The position numbers were made by a program, and so were the translations under genes. Source: Lunularia cruciata (taxonomy: Eukaryota; Streptophyta; Marchantiopsida; Lunulariales; Lunulariaceae). From it: a DNA stretch of 64,000 nt. The DNA is taken from positions 35,321,034 through 35,385,033 of the forward strand of contig OX419762.1 in NCBI GenBank assembly GCA_948567375.1, written 5' to 3'. Below the pieces are notes generated by a model. That model was not told where the DNA came from. It saw only the letters and a program-made list of their open reading frames with translations, and did not search any database. Shown here piece after piece: positions 34,256 to 45,509 of the stretch; positions within the stretch are counted from its first letter, which is position 1; each line of letters begins with the position of its first letter.

Positions 34256-34617
34256 TGTAATAATATAAGATTAGTAACAATTATATAGATTTAACATGTT
34301 GTAGGAATAACATCTAATTACAATTTATCTAAATATTTTAAAAGTATATATGAAGTTTTTTGAGTTTTTTCTAAAAAATTTTAACAGTTGAGTAATTTGG
34401 ATGACTAGTTTGATTTACATGTAATAGAAAATTTATTTTAGTGTGCACTTCAAGTTAGATAAATTTTTTAGTAATTTTTTTTGAAATTTGTTGAGAATCT
34501 TGTACCCAAGTTGTTTAAAAATATCACAATCTAAATTCAGATGATATATTCGGAGTTTCTCATGAGATAATTCATCTAATTTTTTAAGTTTATTTTTCTC
34601 CTTACTCATTTGTTATA
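34256..34617 (+). repeat. TE5 5' LTR (family A) and primer site
   Basis: Starts tgtaataatataag (compare tgtaataatatgaaa at 44254) and ends ttgttata. Immediately after, ttgaatcagagtaaaatg (34618-34635) is a decayed initiator-Met-tRNA primer site. The following ggaccaccaaatc to ccatgtattaccaaag matches, in reverse, the leader of TE1 near 21115-21070, which fixes this as the 5' side of the element. Confidence 0.7.
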
Positions 34618-34859
34618 TTGAATCAGAGTAAAATGTGATGGATATAATTTATGGACCACCAAATCTATTTCTTCTAAATCATAAGGATTTTCATGTCCAT
34701 GTATTACCAAAGCATCATTTCATATTTTGGATAGAGAAGTGATCGTAATCACCTTATCTAATGAACCATTGATCTTTTCAATCATAATTTACAAAGAGTG
34801 ATAGACATGTTACATCTACTTATTAACCTGAATAATTACATATAGGTGATTTGGTAGAG

Positions 34860-35670
34860 TAGTAATCATAGGGACAATGCATGAAATTATCATTGTTATA
34901 CAACAATAAATTGAACATTTTACTCTATTAGAAGAAGGAAATTGTGATAGTCAATGACAAGAGCAAGTACATAGACCAATGTTTCAAGAAGGAGAAGATA
35001 GACTTTGATAGAGAAGATAGAGAAGATAAAGTTGAAGGTATTTGAAGGTAAGAATCTATTGGGCGCATTAGAAAATTTTGTACTTTGAAATTGAAAATTT
35101 TCTAGATGAACGAACAAGGATTCTCATTGCTTTGAGCAAATTAGATGGAGTGACAAAACTATGGTGACAATTTTGGGTAGAGCAAGCTCAATGGCAATTT
35201 TTTACTCCAATCTTAATATGTGAAGAATTCAAAAGTATAATAATTTGAAGATTCCAATGTTGCACAAGATACGCAAGATAGATTAGAAAAATTGAAACAC
35301 ATTGGTTTTGTGAACAGCTACATAATTCAATTCCAAAACACAATAGCAAAGATTCCAAAAAGACACTAGAAGGCAAAAGCTTTGGATCTATTTGTGACTT
35401 GAAATCACATACCAAATTAGAAGTAACCATGGTGAACCCAAACATTTGGAAGAAGCCATGTAGTTGGTAGAGCATTTTGATTCCTTGGTAACCTCAACTT
35501 TGTCTCAATTTAGACTTTCACAAAACCTACAAACACACCACATATGAATGGATGAGCTAGCGCCAATGGAGATTGATGTCATTCAACAAATACCACTTTG
35601 CACCATAGATAGAGAAAGATTATGAAAAAATGGTGATTCTTTCTATTGTTGCCAAATTGGATATTGTATT
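34860..35670 (+). pseudogene. TE5 gag remnant
   Basis: The plus strand encodes scattered gag-like blocks with many stops, ending PMEIDVIQQIPL and then DSFYCCQIGYCI, a decayed CCHC knuckle equivalent to DCFFCPQIGHSI in TE1. TE2 begins three bases after this block. Confidence 0.65.
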
Positions 35671-36177
35671 TGTAAAAGACCAACAAGAGAAATAGTAGAA
35701 TGGAAAATCAAAGTGAAAGATCATATTGAGACTCTTGAATGAAAGAAACTCCAAATTCCTAATATGAACTTGGGGTTTGATATTTATAAAGAACATACAA
35801 GACTCTTGAGAAGCTTCTCAAGAAGCTTCTTAAGAGTTGCTTTCTTAGAGTGTAAGCTACGCTAAATGGTAAGCATCTTGAGAAGTTTCCTTCTAGAAGC
35901 TACCTACTTGGTATGCAAGCTAAGCTAGTTAGGAAGCTTCCCAAGAAGCTTCCTTCTAGAAATCACCTACTTGGCATGCAAGCTAAGCTAGCCGTGAAGT
36001 TTCCCAAGAAGCTTCTTCCTCAAAGTCACCACTTGGCATATACATTATCTAATACTTGGAAGGTACCAAGTAGCTTCTTAGATAGTCCTAGAATACTCTT
36101 ATAGTTCTTTGCTAATCTGGCTTATTTGTTATTTTGTTACTCTCAACTAACTTGTTTGGAAACTCCACATTGTTACA
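35671..36177 (-). repeat. TE2 3' LTR (family A)
   Basis: Begins tgtaaaagaccaacaagaga and ends ccacattgttaca. It contains internal reiterations of agaagcttcccaagaagctt and gcatgcaagctaagctag, which make it longer (507 bp) than the older family A LTRs of 330-430 bp. Confidence 0.88.
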
Positions 36178-36246
36178 TATTCTCCCTTTGCTAGTTGGCG
36201 ATGTCCTAGTCACCATGGAAGCTTTAAACTCTTAAATGGCCATTTA

Positions 36247-36393
36247 TGCATTATGGAGATGAGAAAGAGGCTCCCAAGTAGCATCATGAAGGGGATACTC
36301 TTTCCAAAGGACTTTGTACTTAGTATGTTATTGGCGGCCATGTTGAATGTGGCAATGTGCAAGGATATGATCAACTTCATACTCCTCATGATC
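36247..36393 (-). pseudogene. TE2 chromodomain remnant
   Basis: Minus-strand translation reads NDHEEYEVDHILAHCHIQHG, then after one stop HTKYKVLWKEYPLHDATWEP and LSHLHNA. This is the chromodomain that chromoviruses carry at the end of integrase and that is thought to direct insertion into heterochromatin: aromatic and acidic start (EYEVDHIL), YKVLWKEY and TWEP are all recognisable. It carries in-frame stops. Confidence 0.8.
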
Positions 36394-38479
36394 ATTGATA
36401 AGAACAGGAAAAAGAGGAGGTTGGACACAAGAGGAAAATGAAGATGGATAAGAAACAAAGGGTTTCAACTTGGAAATATGGAAGATAGGATGGATTTGCA
36501 TATGATAAGGTAAGGCAAGTCAATAAGCAAAAAGAGAAATGATTTGGATGACATCAAATAGACCTATCCAATTAGGAGCGTGTTTTCAAACTTAGGTATC
36601 AAGTGGGAAGGGTAGGTTACTAGAAGAAAGTATGACCTAATCACCAAGTTGAAAGGTGAGGTCATAATGATGTTGGTTTGTGTATTATTTTTGATGATTT
36701 TGAGCAACAAGGAGATGAGATTTGGCTTGTTGTAGGGATTGGGGTATTGCAATCAAGAAGGTTGAAGTATGAGGGACATGAGATGGAGGGGAATCAAGAA
36801 GGAAATCTAAAAAAAAGTGGGTCTTGGCCAAAATTAAGAAAGAAGAGAGAGAATTCTTGTTTAGATAGAGTCATTGCAAGCAAACTCAAACATTCATCCC
36901 AATTGGTATGGTGAATGGCATGAAGCATAGCCTCAAGGTACAATTTGCATGTTTGATTTGTCCATCAGTTTGAGGATAATAGGCCATGGATAAAGCAAGC
37001 TTAGTGCCAGATAGCTAGAAGAGCGATGGTAACTTATTTTTGATGAATCAAGGATCATAATTGTAGATGAGTACACAAGACATTCCATGATGCTTGCAAA
37101 AATTATCAAAGTAGATCTGGTCCAATGTTGGAGAATCCACCATATCAAAAGTTGATGCCAAATGCATTTGCTTATTGAGCTTATCAAAAAACACCACAAT
37201 GGTTGTGTGACCTCACTTTGTCTTGGGCAAGGATATGATGAGATCTTAGCTCACATGTTCCCATTGAGTAGATAAGATGGGAAGCAATTGAAGGAGTCCA
37301 CTTGGTTTTTGGTTGTAGGTATTGTTGTATTGGTAGCTCTCACAAGATCAAACAAACTCTCAAACCTCTTGTGCCATGTTGGCCACCACCATTGGTGTTA
37401 TAGGGTTCTGAAGGTCTTGTCCACATCCATGTGACCAATGATTTCTAAGTCATAGGCTTCTTGAAGGCACATAAGTTGTAGATCACCTTTGGTTGGAACA
37501 TAGATCCAGTTCTCAAAAAATAGAAGGCCTTTCTTGAAAGAGAGGTGTTGTATTCTTTATCATGTGCTACAAGATGACCTTGTACCATCTGAAAGAAGAC
37601 ATCTTATTGTAAAGCAATACTAAACTCAATTTGGACCTTTGAGACAATTGATATTGTCTTAATTGCCATCATGATGAGAAGAAGAGTCTTCAAATTAGTT
37701 TTTCATGATAGGCGCATTGGGGATGACATGGAACCTACCAGATTTGTACTCAAGTTTGATATCAAAGAACTATAGTTGTTCTACCCATCAATGATGTTGA
37801 CTCTTCATGTACTCCAAATGTAATGTTTGCAACAAGGGTTTGTGATTAGTTTTCATGATCACTTATTTCCCCAAGAGATAATGCTTCCTCACCTTGGTGG
37901 CATATATATACCATGGCTAGTTGTTTTTAATATCAAGCAAAATAATTTCTTTTTGTTGTGTTTAGTTGGCAAGATACAAAGGAAATAAGATATAACCAAT
38001 GTAGAAATTCCTATAGCAAGATAGCTCCAATGGTAAATTTAGAAGTATCAAAATCAACCACACAAGGTAGTTGGAGATCATATGGTTGAAGAATGGATCT
38101 TGAAGACACTATATGTTTCACCTTCTGGCATGCTTCTTTGTGCTTGGTGATCCATTGAAAGCTTGAGGTTTTCCCAAAGAGATCAATCAATGGTACGACT
38201 ACATAAGCATAGTAGTGGATGAATCATCAATAAAAACTTGCCAATCCATTAAAAGCTTGCACTTTTGTGGTAACTTTTAGAGCCATTAATGGCCCTAATT
38301 TTCTCCTCTTCCATCTTGATCTCTTCCAATGAGCCCTTATGACCCAAGAAAGTAACTTCTTTCTACCAAAGAGCACACTTTGACTTCTTGTAGTAAAACT
38401 CCCATAGATGTAGTCATCTTAAGACTTCTTGCATGTTATTTTATGTTCTATCTCCATCTTGCTATAGACAAAAATCTCA

Positions 38480-39600
38480 TCCAAGAACATCATCACAAAT
38501 TGATCCAATAGCCCATCCAACACCCAATGGATCTATGAAGATCTATGAAGATTACCAGAGCATTAGTGAGCCCAAATGGTAGAACTCTACATTTAAAATG
38601 CCCATATCTTGTGCAAAAACTAGTCTTTTGCACATCCTCCTTATCAATGGGAATATGCTTATAGTCATTTCAAACATCCAACTTGGAGAACTATTGTGCA
38701 CCACTCCATTGATCTAACAAGTCATCAATTTTAGGCAAGGGACATGCATTCTTCACTATTTGTTTATTGAGGTACTGTAATACTCCAAGGACAAGAGAAA
38801 TCTCCAAGAGAGATACAAGAAAGAAAGCACAAGTTTCACACTCAATCCTCCAATGCCCAAAGGAGCACCTTCTCTTTATTATATAGCAAAGAGGATCCTC
38901 TCAAAGGAAGCTCCACCCTTGGATTAGATACAAGGATTGGTGACTTATCAACAAGCTCCATCCTTGAATCAGTTGTTTGGATGGGTGACATGTTAGTCCT
39001 TGTCCTATCTAGTTGGTCAAACGGGTTTGACTAAAGGGAATCTCTAGGGAATATTCTTGTAGAGAGCTCAGAATCATGTGGGTGAGGCACCATTGGAAAG
39101 CCTTGATGAGACAAATCACAGGGGTGAGAAAGCAAGCCCTTTCACCTTGAAACAAAGGAATCTTTCAATTTTCAAGGCCTAATTCATATGTTTAGGTCTC
39201 CAAAATTGGCTCTAAAGTTTTTAGGCTATTTTTGGCTTCTACCCTATTAGTAGAAGTACTCTTTTGATGACACCTCTGTCTAATCTACCTAGCCCATTTT
39301 ACACAACATCCTTCTAGATATTACCAAGCAAATTTTCACCTCTAGATAATATGTCTAGTTGCTTGTATTATAGGTACTCAATATAGAAGCAATATACTCA
39401 ATATATGATACTCAATATAGAAGCAAAGTCTCCCATCCTTCTTTGGGACAAAAAATACTTGTGCTTCCCAAGGAGATGTACTATGTTGTATGAAATTGTT
39501 CTCCAATAACTCCATTAGTGTTGTTCAAAGCTCTTCCAACTCCTTTGGTGAGAGTTGATAGATTGGTCTTTTCACTAGAGTACTTCTTGGTAATAACTCA
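38480..39600 (-). pseudogene. TE2 reverse transcriptase, interrupted by a solo LTR
   Basis: The N-terminal block at about 39560-39420 encodes LSPKELEEL, then LLENNFIQHSTSPWEAQVFF and VPKKDGR, with one stop. The active-site block near 38515-38470 encodes LDQFVMMFLDEIFVYS. The catalytic FLDD has become FLDE, so activity would be lost even without the other lesions. The family B solo LTR at 38776-39372 lies between the two blocks. Confidence 0.78.
38776..39372 (-). repeat. nested solo LTR, family B, perfect 5-bp TSD
   Basis: Starts tgtaatactccaaggacaag and ends gcttgtattata. It matches the LTR at 50756-51358 through aaggagcacctt, agctccacccttggattaga, attcatatgtttagg and attagtagaagt. The flanks are ggtac at 38771-38775 and ggtac at 39373-39377. 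It sits in the reverse transcriptase region of TE2. Confidence 0.92.
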
Positions 39601-41088
39601 ATCTTGAAGTGCATACCTTGATCAAAGGGTAAGCCCTTTGGTAGGTCATTTAGAAACATGTATGCAAACTCCTAAACTGTTTGATCAACCATTGCTTGAT
39701 GAGGCTTATGGCCATCATCAGATTCTGCATGCATAATTGGCTTGATTTACACCATAAAATAAAGAATCTCTTCCTCCAAAGATTGCTCTATGGCTACTTT
39801 ATTGAAAAAATTCCCCTCTTGGGATTGATTATTCTTAGGTGTCTTACTCAAAGGTGCCAAATAACCTAATTGATAATTCTTACCTTGGTGTTGTACTTGA
39901 AGCTTTCATTGGATCCAATCAATTTGAACCTTATGACGTTCAAGCCAAGGTAAACCTAGAATAACATCATAGTGTAGAGGTTACACTACAAACTTCATAC
40001 ACTCCAAATGCTCCTTCCTAAGCTTGAATGTAACAAGATGTGAAGTATGGAATGTAGAATATTTTCTACTATCCACCATCATCAATCTACTTCTTATTAC
40101 TAGCTTGATAGGAATACCTAATTCCTTTGCTAATTGCATAGATATATAATTCTCTAAACTTCAAGAATCAATCAAAATCCCATAATTATGATTAAATATC
40201 ATACATTGCAAGTGAAGTTAGCTTGCATAGGTCAAGCCTTCAATCCCATTGAAACAAATCAAATTTTTAATGTGTGGCTTGAATTCTCCTATTGGGATTC
40301 TTTGTTTCACTAATCATCATGCTCCACAAACTCCTTTTGGGCAATTTTTCAAGGTCATCCATTCTTGAGTGGACATTAAATAATGAAATAATTAAAGCAA
40401 TTACCAATTGACCAATTATAAAAGCAACCACTATTTTGTCATAGTCCTTCCTTATCTAAATACCAAGTGGTCATAGTTGGATGACATCAATCTCTGTTGG
40501 TGCCGGCTCTTCCACTCATTTGTAGTGTGTTAACACTAGTTATGGGAAGGTTGAGGTTGAAGTCAAGGTCAAGACCAAGTTGTCACAACCAAGTTATCAA
40601 TGTACTTAGCCAACTACATGGCTTCATCCAAGCATTTGGGCTCCCACATGGTCATTTCCAATTTGGTATGTGATTTTAAACCACTCACAAATAGATCCAT
40701 AGATTCACCTTCTAGTATATCTAGAATTTTCATTATGGTGTTTTAGAATTGAGTGATGTAGCTTCTTACCAAACCAATCTACTTTAATTTTACCAATCTA
40801 TCTAATGTGGCTCATGTGGCATTTATGGCTTGGAATCATTCAATTATTGTGCTCTTGAATTTTTCCCATATTGAGATTGGTGCAACAAACTATTATTTAG
40901 CTTGATCTATTCAAAATTGCCACCATAGTTTTTTCACTCAATCCAATTAGCTTGAAGCCAAGAGAATCTATCTTTGTTCATTTTGAAGATATGTAGTTTC
41001 AAAATAAAATTTGCCATCAAATACAAAATTGTCCACTATGCCCAAGAAATTCTTACTTTCAAATACCTTTGACTTTGGAAATCTGGTC

Positions 41089-41783
41089 TGTAACACCCAT
41101 ATGTGCATGTGTGTGGTATTGTGATATTTAACTTGGTATTACAAGTACTTAAGAAATATTATTTATATAGAGATAAAGGATGGTTCTATATTAGTCATGG
41201 TTAGCTAAATTTAGTCATAGCTAAGATAGAGGGGACCTTACTTTAGAGGAAGTAGAAAAGATGAGCACCACTATTTTGGATTTTAGTGTGTTGACTTGGT
41301 ATTATTCCTAGGTGTTTGGCTTTGAGGAAAGAGTTGAGAACTCTTGGGCCCACAAGCCTTTTTGTTTTGGATTCTTCTTTAGTCCAAGGATAGCCCATGT
41401 GAAGGAATCCTTGACTTAGTGGTTGGGTCAAGATAAGACCACATGCTTAGGGGAATATGCCCATGTGAATGGATGTTCCTTTATACTTTTTTACTTTACT
41501 TGACTTTCAGTCTAGTAACTTGAGTTACTACGGTAATTAGTAACTTTGGTACGTAACTATTTCACAAGTATATACCTCCTCACCCAAGAGGAGGTACTCA
41601 TCATCCTTTCATTTGCAACTATCTCTCTCTTATTGAGTTCTCTAGTGAGCAATGTCTTGAGTCTTGGAGTGTTAGCCTTGGAGGAGTATGATGGAGTTCA
41701 GGTTCCTTGCCTTTTTAGTCCATGGTGCGCTACCATAATAGCCATCAGAGGTTCATCTTGAGTGAAAGACAGGCCGGCTCACA
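41089..41783 (+). repeat. nested solo LTR, family C
   Basis: A 695-bp LTR, tgtaacacccatatgtgcat to caggccggctcaca, closely similar to the 5' LTR of the intact element at 56855-57546 over its whole length. The flanks ggtc (41085-41088) and ggtt (41784-41787) could be a TSD with one transition. Comparing with TE1 (atcaaacttaatcttc) suggests an empty site of atctggtttgctcttc. A frame of about 60 codons at 41243-41431 also exists in the other LTR, and I treat it as non-coding. Confidence 0.9.
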
Positions 41784-42167
41784 GGTTTGCTCTTCTCCTT
41801 CTTGAAATGGTATTCTCTCTACATGCTCTTGTCGGTGAAGGTGTTGTTTTTCCAACAATCAAGTAAGGTGCTCAATTGGTTACTACATAGCAATGATAAC
41901 TACGGGCATTGCCAGTATGGATACTACTCTATGAAAATACATTTAATTATCTAAGTTAATATATAGATGCAACATGTACACCATTCTTTATAAGCTACAA
42001 TTGGAAGTACCAAGGGTTTATTGGACAAGATAACTGCATTCAAACAAATTTACCCAAAGTGTGAGATGATGAATTGTGTAAAATGATATTTGGATATTAC
42101 ATGGACATAAAAATCCTAATGTTTTGATGGAAATAGATTTGGTGATCCATAAATTCCATCCATTCCA

Positions 42168-42668
42168 TCCCTACTTTGATACCAATGTAAAAGACTAAGA
42201 AGAGAAATAGTAGAATGGAAGATCAAAGTGAAAAATCACATTTATACTCTTGAATGAGGGAAAATCCAAATGCTGGATATAAACTTGGGATTTGGTATTT
42301 ATAAGAAACAAACAAGGCTCTTGAGAAGCTTCCTAAGAGCCATCTTCTTAAACTGCAAGCTAAGCTAAGCAAGAAGCTTCTCAAGAAGTTTCTTTCTAGA
42401 AACCATCTACTTGGAAGGCAAGCTAAGCTAGATTGGAAGCTTCCCAAGAAGCTTCCTTTTAGAAACCACCTACTTGGGATGCAAGCTAAGCTAGCCAAGA
42501 AGCTTCCTCTTAGAAGTCACCACTTGACATACACATTACACAATACTTGGAATGTACCAAATAGTTTTTTGAATACTTCTAGAATATTCTTACAATTCTT
42601 GGCTTATTTGGCCTATATTTTACTTTATTAGTCTCAACTAACTTGTTTAGAAACTCCATACTATTACA
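42168..42668 (-). repeat. TE2 5' LTR (42186-42668) and primer-binding site (42168-42185)
   Basis: On the minus strand the LTR ends tcttttaca and is followed directly by ttggtatcaaagtaggga, close to the tggtatcagagc sequence complementary to plant initiator Met-tRNA used by many LTR retrotransposons. This sets the polarity of the whole element. Confidence 0.85.
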
Positions 42669-42673
42669 ACATT

Positions 42674-44192
42674 GCCAAATGTCTATCTACAAATGTTAAA
42701 ACTTGACCTATTGTCCAAATGGAGTTCTTGGAATGTGATGAAAGAAAGAAAGAGTCCCAATATAATATGAGCTACTTATTAGGAGTCTAAATTTTTTCCA
42801 ATTGGATTAAATGGTCAATCTATGCAAGTTTGATACACTTGCAACGTATGATTTCCAATCATGGTTATAAGATTTTGGTTGATTATGAGTGTTTTGAGAA
42901 TTTTATATCCATGCAATTAGAAAATGAATTATGTATTTTTATCAAACTAGTATTTGGTAGTAAACGTATGATGGTGGATGATAGAAAGTGTTTTTCATTG
43001 TGTATCTCATATCTTGTGCTATTCAAGATTAGAAAGTAGTTTTCAAAGTGCAAGAGATTTGTAGTGATTCACTTATACTACAATGTCATTCTAAGTCTTC
43101 CTCGGCTTCAACATCATAGGAATTAATTTGATTGAGCCTGAAAATAAATTCAAATACAACACCAAGGTAAGAAGATATGTTGATTAGAGATTTTTACCTT
43201 TTGTGCTCACTAATGCTTTAGTAGTCTTTATGAATCAAATGCAATCAAGTGTTAGATGGGCTATTAGATTGATATGTAGTAATGTATTTAAATGAAAAGT
43301 TGGTTTAAAATAAGACAGAGGTAGAAGACAAGAATAACATCCAAGAAGTCTTGAGATGACTACAACAATAGAAGTTTTAAATTTTCCATTGGAGTTATGT
43401 TGCAAGAGAAATTTCTAGATGGATTACATCTCATTGCTTTTATTTCTTACCTATTGAACACAATAGGAATTATTTATTTTGCATGAGAGTGAGAAAAACT
43501 AGCAATGATATATGAAACAAAAATATAGAGATATTACCTCTTGGGGAAACAAGTGATATGTGAATTGATCATAAATTATTGTTGTAGAACTTACATTTAG
43601 AACCTATAAAGGATTAACATCATCAATGGGAGGAACAAAACACAAGTATAGAAACATTTCCTCTTGAGGAAATGCTTTACTTCAACACTGACATCCAAGG
43701 TCACAAACTTGGTCCCAATTGGGTGGTACTTTTATCATTATTCAAGTCCTTTCTCTTTTCTACAACTTGCACTTCTTAGTCACATGAAAATGTCACAAAA
43801 AACCTCCCCTTTGAGTACTACCTCCTGTGGGCAAAAATAAATAAATAAATAATACATATAATTTCTTATCAATGTACTATGATCCATACAAGAGAATAGG
43901 TAGAGGACAAACCATTATGACTTGGATATATCATCAAATCCATAATATCTTCCATGTTTCCAAATTAGAACTCTTTTTTATTTAACCCACCTTCCTTTCC
44001 TACTTGCCTCCAGCATCCTTGTCCAATCCCTATTAATAATCATGAAGAAAACAAAGTTGATAGTATATTTGCCTGCCTCGATGTCTAATGTGATTGCCAA
44101 TGCCACATTAGATATAAGATTCTTTGGAAAGAGTATCTTCTTCATGCTACCACATGGAAGCCTCTTTCTCATCTCTAAAATACACAAGCAGC
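42674..44192 (+). pseudogene. TE5 protease, reverse transcriptase, integrase tail and chromodomain remnants
   Basis: Plus-strand blocks in order: protease-like ILVDYECFENFISMQLENEL (42870-42930), where the usual D-[ST]-G is D-Y-E; reverse transcriptase-like PFVLTNALVVFMNQM (about 43197-43241); integrase-tail-like IHNIFHVSKLELFF (about 43938-43980); and a chromodomain (44034-44192) with RYKILWKEYLLHATTWKPLS. Stops and shifts separate them. The order confirms the plus orientation of TE5, opposite to the TE2 insertion. Confidence 0.7.
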
Positions 44193-44253
44193 TATACAAG
44201 AGTTCAAATATTCCATGGTGAAAAAGATATCACCAATTATTGGTGGGAGAATG

Positions 44254-44596
44254 TGTAATAATATGAAATTAGCAAAAGCTAAATATAGCTAATAGGTCAT
44301 GAAATTAGCATATATCTAGGAAATTTTAAGAATGTTCTAGAAGTATCCAAGAAGCTCTAGGAACTTTCCAAGGGTTGAGTAACTTTTATGTCACATAAAT
44401 GGCTAGTTTAGCTTGCATGCAAAGTAAAAGACTAATAGAGCTTGCACTCCAAGTAAGGTAACTTCTAGAAGGAAACTTCTTGAGAACCTTGCACTCAAGT
44501 TATCTATACATATCAAAGCCCAAGCTTAGGCTAGGTATTCAAAGTTTCCTTCACTTGAGAATTCCAAAGGGATCTTCCATTCTGGTTTTTTGGATC
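44254..44596 (+). repeat. TE5 3' LTR (family A), right end degraded
   Basis: Starts tgtaataatatgaaattagc after a purine-rich ggtgggagaatg, and contains (reversed) the landmarks of other family A LTRs, for example gaatgttctagaagtat and cttgcactccaagtaag. After gatcttccattct the expected ctttggtcttttaca end is replaced by ggttttttggatcttgg, so the end is mutated or lost. Confidence 0.75.
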
Positions 44597-45031
44597 TTGG
44601 CAGCAAGAAGAGTGACTTCATGACCAATAGCTCCTAAATGATGGCAGCACTTATGGCCAATTAATGGTAACAGGTCAAGGATTAGTGAGTTTGGAAATTT
44701 GTGAGTATCCACTTAAGAAGTTTGGGACCAAAAATTTACCCATTGCCAAATTTTTTTTTTCTATGGGGATGATAGAGTGTGCATTTTGTTGTGTGAGAGC
44801 AAGAGTGGATCAAAATCCATTGGCATGGCATTTGGGGTGGGGACCACCCGTCCTTGACACAACAACTTGTTAAGGCCGGCAATGAGCTTCTTGACTTCTT
44901 GAATAGTGAGGCATGTATTGGAAGAGACATAAGTTTTGGAATTGTACAAGATAACATTGGGAGTCATACATGAGAAAACATCAAAGTAACAACTAAGACT
45001 TCATTTATAGTGCAGTATAGTTTGTGCAAGG
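44597..45031. other. no gene recognised
   Basis: Two overlapping minus-strand frames of about 70 codons (44967-44736) read NSKTYVSSNTCLTIQEVKKL and similar, which I cannot assign. Possibly decayed transposon coding sequence. Confidence 0.35.
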
Positions 45032-45509
45032 GGAATGTAGGCCTCAAAAGAAATTGTGATAGAAATACATCCTAATCTAAGGAGATGAAGAAAACCACAT
45101 AAGGAAAAGAAGAAGAGACCCAAAGAAGATACTATACATCCAAGACAAAAAGAAAGAAAGGAAGAGAACCACATAGATAAATAAAAAAAAGGAAGAAATA
45201 TCTAATGTGAAATTTTTGATCTAGTATTGAAGGAGATCCATCCTCTTGCAAACTAAGCTCTAAGTTTGGACCAAACTGGGCAGTTTAGTTTGCAAAAGTG
45301 CGGATCTCCTTTAGTAGTTGATAAAAAAATTCACAATAGATATTTCTTCCTTTTTTGTATTTACTTGTGTAGTTTTCTTCCTTTCTTTCATTTGGTCTTG
45401 GATGTATAGTATCTATTTTAGGTCTCTTCTTCTTTTCCTTATGTGGAAATTTCTTCATCTCCTTGAATTAGGATGTATTTCCATCACACTTTTTTACGAG
45501 GCTTCCATT
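45032..45509. repeat. long inverted repeat, arms of about 225 bp
   Basis: Left arm 45032-45256 and right arm about 45281-45509 are imperfect reverse complements along their whole length. Examples: acatcctaatctaaggagat / atctccttgaattaggatgt, ataaggaaaagaagaagaga / tctcttcttcttttccttat, and ggagatcc / ggatctcc near the centre. The 25-base middle holds a small perfect palindrome, agtttggaccaaact (45263-45277). There is no protein-coding evidence; a 70-codon frame in the right arm is a by-product. It could be a foldback element or a source of hairpin RNA. Confidence 0.88.

Larger units (their letters stand above)
35671..42668 (-). mobile_element. TE2: family A chromovirus inserted in TE5
   Basis: LTRs at 35671-36177 and 42186-42668. 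The minus strand has the 5' LTR at the right, primer site at 42168-42185, and then gag, reverse transcriptase and chromodomain, with a polypurine tract (gcaaagggagaata) before the left LTR at 36191-36178. The flanks gtatt (35666-35670) and acatt (42669-42673) occupy the TSD positions and differ by two transitions. Two later LTRs are nested inside: family B at 38776-39372 and family C at 41089-41783. Reading frames are all broken, so the element is dead, but its ends are well kept. Confidence 0.88.
34256..44596 (+). mobile_element. TE5: old family A chromovirus, split by TE2
   Basis: Plus-strand family A element in two pieces: 34256-35670 (5' LTR, primer site, gag) and 42669-44596 (protease, reverse transcriptase, chromodomain, 3' LTR). 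The pieces meet inside the gag zinc-knuckle region: left end ggatattgtatt and right start gccaaatg join into a sequence parallel to the same place in TE1 (ggacatagtattgcaaaagg). All parts are heavily decayed. The 5' LTR in particular is enriched in T relative to the 3' LTR, as expected from deamination of methylated cytosines. Confidence 0.8.

Noticed and set aside
41243-41431. 62-codon frame also present at 57009-57197
   Set aside because: Conserved only because both lie in family C LTRs, and no motif supports a protein.
43978-44199. 73-codon minus-strand frame
   Set aside because: It is the antisense of the TE5 chromodomain remnant, which makes sense on the plus strand.
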